Origin: Streptomyces sp. AA1529
GTDB lineage: Bacteria; Actinomycetota; Actinomycetes; Streptomycetales; Streptomycetaceae
Assembly: GCF_000280905.1 (NCBI RefSeq)
Contig: NZ_ALAP01000015.1
Span: 206,290-270,289, forward strand
DNA length: 64,000 bases
Direction of reading: 5' to 3'
Shown: positions 59,701 to 64,000 of the stretch, in pieces
How positions within the stretch are numbered: the stretch's first letter is position 1
Layout: each line of letters begins with the position of its first letter
Position numbers and translations under genes: made by a program
Notes under the pieces: model-generated
Databases searched by the model: none
Seen by the model: the letters and a program-made list of their open reading frames with translations, nothing else
What the model was told of the DNA's origin: nothing

Positions 59701-62700
59701 GGGCTGGTGCTGCGCGCCCGCGCCGCGGCCGGACCCGACTTCCTGCATGTGCCCACCTGGACGCCGGCACCCCCGGCGGCGCAGCACCCGGCGGACGAGG
59801 ACCCGGCGCACGAGGACCTCCCGCACGAGGACCCGGCGCACGAGCGGCCGGTGCTGATCGTCGCCGGGGCGGCCGACACCGTGCTCGCCGACCGGATCGC
59901 CGCCGCGCACCCGGACGCCGAGGTGCTGCGCCGCGCACCGGGCGAACCGGCCGCGGACTTCTGCGGACTGCCGGGCGCGCACCGGGGCCTGGTCTACTTC
60001 CTCGGCTCGGTGACCGGCCCCGACGACCGGCGGGACGAGTCGGTGCTGGCGCTCTACGGGCTGCTCGCCCAACTGCACCGCCGCGGCCTGCTGCCGGGGC
60101 CGCTGCGACTGAAGGTGATCACCGGGGACACCTGCCCGCTGGGCGAGCGGGACGCCGCCCGGCCCGGCGCCGCGGGCCTGGCCGGGCTGGCGATGACCGT
60201 GGACAGCGAGTTCGGCGAGCTGCGTACCGCGCTGCTGGACGTGCGCGGCACCGAGGCGGCGGCCGCACCGGACCGGGTGGCGGCGGCGATCGTCGCCGAA
60301 CCGTGCGCGCCTCGGGTGCGCCAGGTGCTGCTGCGGGACGGGGTCCGCTGGACCCGCAGGCTGCGCAGGGCCCGGCTCACCGCACCCGAGCGGCCCGCGT
60401 TCCGCGACCGCGGGGTGTATCTGCTGGTGGGCGGACTCGGCACGGTCGGCTTCGACACCGCCCTGCACCTGGCCGGCCGCTACGCCGCCCGCCTCGTGCT
60501 GGTCGGCCGCGGTCCGCTCGACGACCGCAGGCGGGCGCAGCTGGAGCGGATCGCACAGGCCGGCGGCGAAGCGGTGTACCTGACCGCCGACATCACCGAC
60601 CCCGCGCAGACGGCCGCCGCCGTGGCCGAGGCCAAGCGCCGGTTCGGCGCCCTGCACGGGGTGCTGGACGCCGCCATGGTGCTGGTCACCACCCCCTTCG
60701 GGGAGCTGGACGCGGAGCGCTTCGGTGCCGCGCTGCGCGTCAAGACCGAGGGCACCCGGGTGCTGTGCGACGCGATCGCCGGCGAACCGCTGGACCTGGC
60801 GCTCTTCCACTCCTCGGGCATCTCCTTCGGCGGCAACCAGGGCCAGGCCGGGTACGCGGCGGGCAGCGGCTACCAGGACGCGTACGCGCTGGCCTTCGGC
60901 CGCACCGCGCCCTTCCCGGTGCGGGTGGTCAACTGGGGCTTCTGGCACGACGGCGGCGACCGGGACCGGCAGCGCGCCCTGGAGCGGCTGTCGGCCTCCG
61001 GCGTCACCCCGATCGGCGCCGCGGAGGGCATGCGGGCGCTGGAGCTGGTCGCGGGCGGTCCGCTGCCGCAGGTGGTGGCCAGCAAGGCCGAGCAGCGCGT
61101 GCTGGCGGGGATCGGGGTCGAACCCGGCCCGGGCGTGGAGCAGATCGGGCACGCCGAGGCGGCCCCGCTGCCCGTGCCCCCGGTGGCCTCCGACCCGGTG
61201 CGGGCCGGGCGGGCCGCGGCGCAGCTGCGCGCCGACCGGGCGCTCGACGCGCTGGCGGTCCGGCTGCTGACCGGTGCGCTGCGCGACCTCGGCGCCCGCC
61301 TCGACGCCGGGCACCCGGAGGACCGGCAGGCGCTCGCCGGCCGGCTCGGGGTGGTGCCGGAGCACCGTGCGCTGTTCGACGCGGCGCTGGAGATGCTGTC
61401 CGCTGCGGGCCTCGCCCGGCTGACCGGCGGCCTGTTCGAGGGCACCGCGCGGGCGCAGACCGAGGACGTCGCCGCGGCCTGCGCCGACCCCGACCGGGCC
61501 GCCGCCGCGCTCGTGGCCGGCCATCCCGGCGCGCGGCCCGCCGCCGAACTGCTGGTGCGCTGTGTACGGGCGCTGCCCGACGTGCTCACCGGCCGCCGCG
61601 ACGGGGTCGACGTGCTCTTCCCCGAGGGGTCCTCCGACCTGGTCTCCCGCTTCTACCAGGCGGACCCCGTCATGGAGCAGTACAACGAGCTGCTGGGCCT
61701 GCTGCTGGCCGAAGCGGTCCGGACCGCACCCCGGGACCGGGCGGGCGATCCGGTCCGCGTCCTGGAGGTCGGCGCGGGCACCGGCGCCACCACACGCGCC
61801 GCGCTGGACGCGCTGGCACCGTTCGGCGACCGGGTGCACTACACCTTCACCGACCTGTCGTCCGCCTTCGTCCGGCACGGCCGCCGCGCGTTCGGCGACC
61901 GGGAGGGCACCTCCTTCCGCGTCCTCGACATCGAACGCCCGCCCGGCGAGCAGGGGTTCGGCGACGAGGCGGGCTACGACGTCGTACTGGCCGCCAATGT
62001 GCTGCACGCGACGCGGCGGATCGGGACGACTCTCGACCACGTCAAGGACCTGCTGGTGCCCGGTGGTCTGCTCGTGGTCGACGAGGGCGTCCGGCCCGCC
62101 GCCTATCTGACCCTCGTCTTCGGCCTGACCAGCGGCTGGTGGCTGCCCGAGGACACCGCGCTGCGGCTGCCCGCCGCACCCGTGCTCAGCGCGCCCCGCT
62201 GGCTGGACGCGCTGGCCGCGGCCGGGTTCGCGCCCGCCGCCGAACTGGCGCTGCCCGACGAACCCGCCGGCCAGCGCCTGATCGTCGGCCGCGCCGACGG
62301 GCTGCGGACGCGCCCGGCCCCGCCGGATGGATCCGCGCAGCACACCGGAGCACCGGGGCACCCCGGAGCACCGGAGCAGCCCGGGCCGCAGCAGCGGAAC
62401 GGAGCCGTGGAACACACCGGACCGCGCCACGCCGAACCGTCCGGCGCACCGGCCCGCACGTCGCGGGAGGCGACCGAGCGGCAGGTGACCGAGGTCTTCG
62501 CCCGGGTGCTGGAACTGCCCCCGACCGGCTCGCACCCGACGCGGCCTTCGCCGACCTGGGGGTCGACTCCCTGGTGGCCCTGGAACTCACCAAGGCACTG
62601 GAAGCCGACCACGGTTCGCTGCCCGCGACGCTGCTGTTCGAGCGGACGACGATCCGGCGGCTCGCCGACCATCTGCACTCCCGCGCGGGCGGCCCGGCGG

Positions 62701-63017
62701 CCGCGGCGCCGGAGCCGGCCGCGCCGGTGCCCGCACGGCCCGCACCGGCCGAAGCCGCCGTCGCACCGCCCCGGGCCGCGCACCCCGCCGCTCCCGCACC
62801 GGCGGCCGCGCCCCCACCCGCACCGCCGACGCCGTCCGCAGCGCGAACGGGCCCGCCGCCCGCACCCCGGCCCGCCGCACCGGCAGCCGCCCCCGCGCCG
62901 GTGGAGGGCCCGCTGCGGGCCGCCGTCGACCGACTGTCCGACGCCGAGGTCGACCGGATGCTCACGCTCCTGGGCGCTCTCGCCACCACGACCGACGAGA
63001 AGGGCGATACCGCATGA
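47763..63017 (+). CDS. Type I PKS, modules 2-4 (cis-to-trans-AT), two apparent frameshifts
   Basis: Read as one gene of about 5084 residues after correcting two single-base indels (55586-55590, 62518-62522). N-terminal docking helix (1-32). Module 2: KS of cis-AT style (36-456, Cys206), an AT remnant (about 555-655) lacking GQGxQ and GHSxG, degenerate DH (His756, Asp904; motif Pro lost), KR (Tyr1343), ACP (GLDSL, Ser1516). Module 3: KS of trans-AT style (1621-2040, Cys1789), DH (His2234, Asp2411), KR (Tyr2870), ACP (GIDSV, Ser3021). Module 4: KS (3132-3563, Cys3307), DH (His3763, Asp3917), KR (GGLGTVG), C-methyltransferase (about 4460-4850, [13 protein letters not shown]), ACP (GVDSL, Ser4936). 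No ER. Malonyl units must be supplied by a separate AT. The stop overlaps the next PKS gene (ATGA). Confidence 0.88.
55586..55590 (+). other. Apparent +1 frameshift in a G5 run (module 3 KR)
   Basis: Coding switches from the frame of the 47763 start to the next frame here. Before the run it reads LDVLLAV; dropping one G gives [17 protein letters not shown] and a proper KR. Without the correction the frame runs on as Arg-rich nonsense to a stop at 56621. Confidence 0.85.
57043..57099 (+). repeat. Tandem 18-base repeat in a PKS linker (about 3 copies)
   Basis: Three near-perfect copies of an 18-mer encoding PAAPGT lie in the linker between the module 3 ACP and the module 4 KS. This is a flexible Pro/Ala linker expanded by slippage. 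A shorter 9-base VPS repeat lies near 52530 in the preceding inter-module linker. Confidence 0.7.
62518..62522 (+). other. Apparent -1 frameshift in a C5 run (module 4 ACP)
   Basis: The frame returns to that of the original start. Adding one C gives [19 protein letters not shown] followed by VDSLVALEL, a complete ACP. Without it the ACP serine is lost and translation continues as nonsense. Confidence 0.85.
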
Positions 63018-64000
63018 CAGCGCCGTCCGAGCCCGGCCGCCCCGTCACCGGACAGGCCCCGGCCGACCGCCGCGAACTGCTCGCGCGGATCCTCGCCGAC
63101 CTCGGCCTCGCCGCCGCGCCCGCGACCGAGGTCGCGATCATCGGCGTCGCGGGCCGCTACCCGCTGGCCGACGACCCCGGCCAGTTCTGGCACAACCTGC
63201 GCGCCGGACGCGACTGCGTACGCGAGGTCCCCGCCGACCGGTGGTCGGCGGCCGACCACTACGACCCGGCGGGCGGACCCGGCCGCAGCTACAGCAAGTG
63301 GGCCGGATTCCTCGACCACGTGGACGCCTTCGACCCGCTGCTGTTCCAGATCTCGCCGAGCGACGCGGAGGACATGGACCCCCAGGAGCGGCTGTTCCTG
63401 GAGACCGCCTGGGCCGCCGCCGAGGACGCCGGATACCCGCCGCGGTCCCTGGGGGACGGCGGTCCCGTCGGTGTGTTCGCCGGGGTCATGAACAACGACT
63501 ACGAGTGGATCGGGGGCGAGGCGGAGGCCCGGGGCGTGTTCACCCACGCGCGCTCCAACCACTGGTCGGTGGCCAACCGGGTGTCCTACACCCTCGACCT
63601 GCACGGCCCCAGCCTGACCGTGGACACCGCCTGCTCCTCGTCGCTCACCGCCCTCCACCTCGCCGTGCAGAGCCTGCGCAGCGGCGAGTCGGCGCTGGCC
63701 CTCGCGGGCGGCGTCAACCTGATCCTGCACCCCTCCCACCTGTGGCACCTCTCCGACCGGCGGATGATCTCCCCCGGACGGCACAACCGCGCCTTCGGCG
63801 CCGGTGCCGACGGCTTCGTCGACGGGGAGGGCGTCGGCGCCGTGCTGCTCAAACCGCTGGCCGCCGCGGTCGCCGACGGCGACCGGGTGCTCGGCGTGAT
63901 CCGCGGCAGCGCGCTCAACGCCGGGGGCCGCACCAGCGGTTACACCGTCCCCGACCCCGGCAGCCAGGCCGCCGTGATCTCCGAGGCGCTGCGCAGCGCC
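63014..64000 (+). CDS. Type I trans-AT PKS, module 5 KS (3' truncated by window)
   Basis: Starts at the ATG overlapping the previous stop (ATGA). The first 329 residues are visible. A short N-terminal region with DRRELLARILADLGL (probable docking helix) is followed by a trans-AT-type ketosynthase from about residue 38 (VAIIGVAGRYPLADDP). The active site is DTACSSS with Cys207. [25 protein letters not shown] and NAGGRTSGYTVPDP are typical of trans-AT ketosynthases. The catalytic His blocks lie beyond or at the window edge. The gene continues outside the window, and later domains are unknown. Confidence 0.93.
   Translation, partial: MTAPSEPGRPVTGQAPADRRELLARILADLGLAAAPATEVAIIGVAGRYPLADDPGQFWHNLRAGRDCVREVPADRWSAADHYDPAGGPGRSYSKWAGFLDHVDAFDPLLFQISPSDAEDMDPQERLFLETAWAAAEDAGYPPRSLGDGGPVGVFAGVMNNDYEWIGGEAEARGVFTHARSNHWSVANRVSYTLDLHGPSLTVDTACSSSLTALHLAVQSLRSGESALALAGGVNLILHPSHLWHLSDRRMISPGRHNRAFGAGADGFVDGEGVGAVLLKPLAAAVADGDRVLGVIRGSALNAGGRTSGYTVPDPGSQAAVISEALRSA

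Noticed and set aside
57540..62517. Plus-strand frame starting at 57540 as a separate protein
   Set aside because: It is Arg-rich nonsense in the wrong frame until 62520. Only its last 165 residues (ACP and C-terminus) are real, and they belong to the PKS gene after the second frameshift.

Overview
The window is high-GC actinomycete chromosome, almost certainly a Streptomyces. The signs are strong G/C bias at codon third positions, GTG and TTG starts, LAxTG sorting signals, an SpoIIE-type phosphatase and a large modular polyketide synthase (PKS). No rRNA, tRNA, CRISPR array or insertion sequence was recognised.

Region 1 (1-32750) is mostly conserved chromosome. It holds a thioredoxin-TPR protein (5' end outside the window) and a DUF6230/DUF6114/secreted-protein trio. 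Next is a central-carbon block: pta-ackA-pyk on the minus strand and pfkA divergent from it. Then come a divergent MFS/LysR pair, an LAETG surface protein, a CitA/DctS-type two-component system divergent from a DctA-like carrier, a lone treS and a secreted M4 metalloprotease. The block ends with another MFS exporter, two tandem L,D-transpeptidases, an enoyl-CoA hydratase, an HATPase anti-sigma-type protein, a small basic protein, Dps and a PAS-GAF-PP2C-HATPase phosphatase.

Region 2 (32830-35715) is a transition zone. It contains a small membrane protein, the debris of two unrelated genes joined end to end, and one open reading frame that fuses a metallophosphoesterase to a 4'-phosphopantetheinyl transferase.

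Region 3 (about 36000-64000, continuing past the window) is a biosynthetic gene cluster on the plus strand: LuxR/TPR regulator, cytochrome P450, bacterial nitric oxide synthase (NOS), then three PKS genes joined by 4- to 11-base overlaps. The NOS stop codon overlaps the first PKS start, so NOS belongs to the PKS transcription unit. The assembly line reads: KSQ-ACP | KS-AT-DH-KR-ACP // KS-(vestigial AT)-DH-KR-ACP | KS-DH-KR-ACP | KS-DH-KR-cMT-ACP // KS... It starts with cis-AT-type modules and turns into trans-AT-type modules; the changeover falls at the module whose AT is a remnant. No enoylreductase is seen, so a methyl-branched polyene chain is expected. The stand-alone acyltransferase the line needs must lie outside the window.

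The second PKS gene (47763-63017) carries two apparent single-base indels in G/C runs, which together restore the frame. They look like sequencing or assembly errors but could be real lesions. The P450 + NOS pair recalls the nitrating pairs of thaxtomin and rufomycin/ilamycin biosynthesis, here attached to a hybrid cis/trans-AT PKS. I know of no described cluster with this combination; that is a memory-based statement, not a search result.
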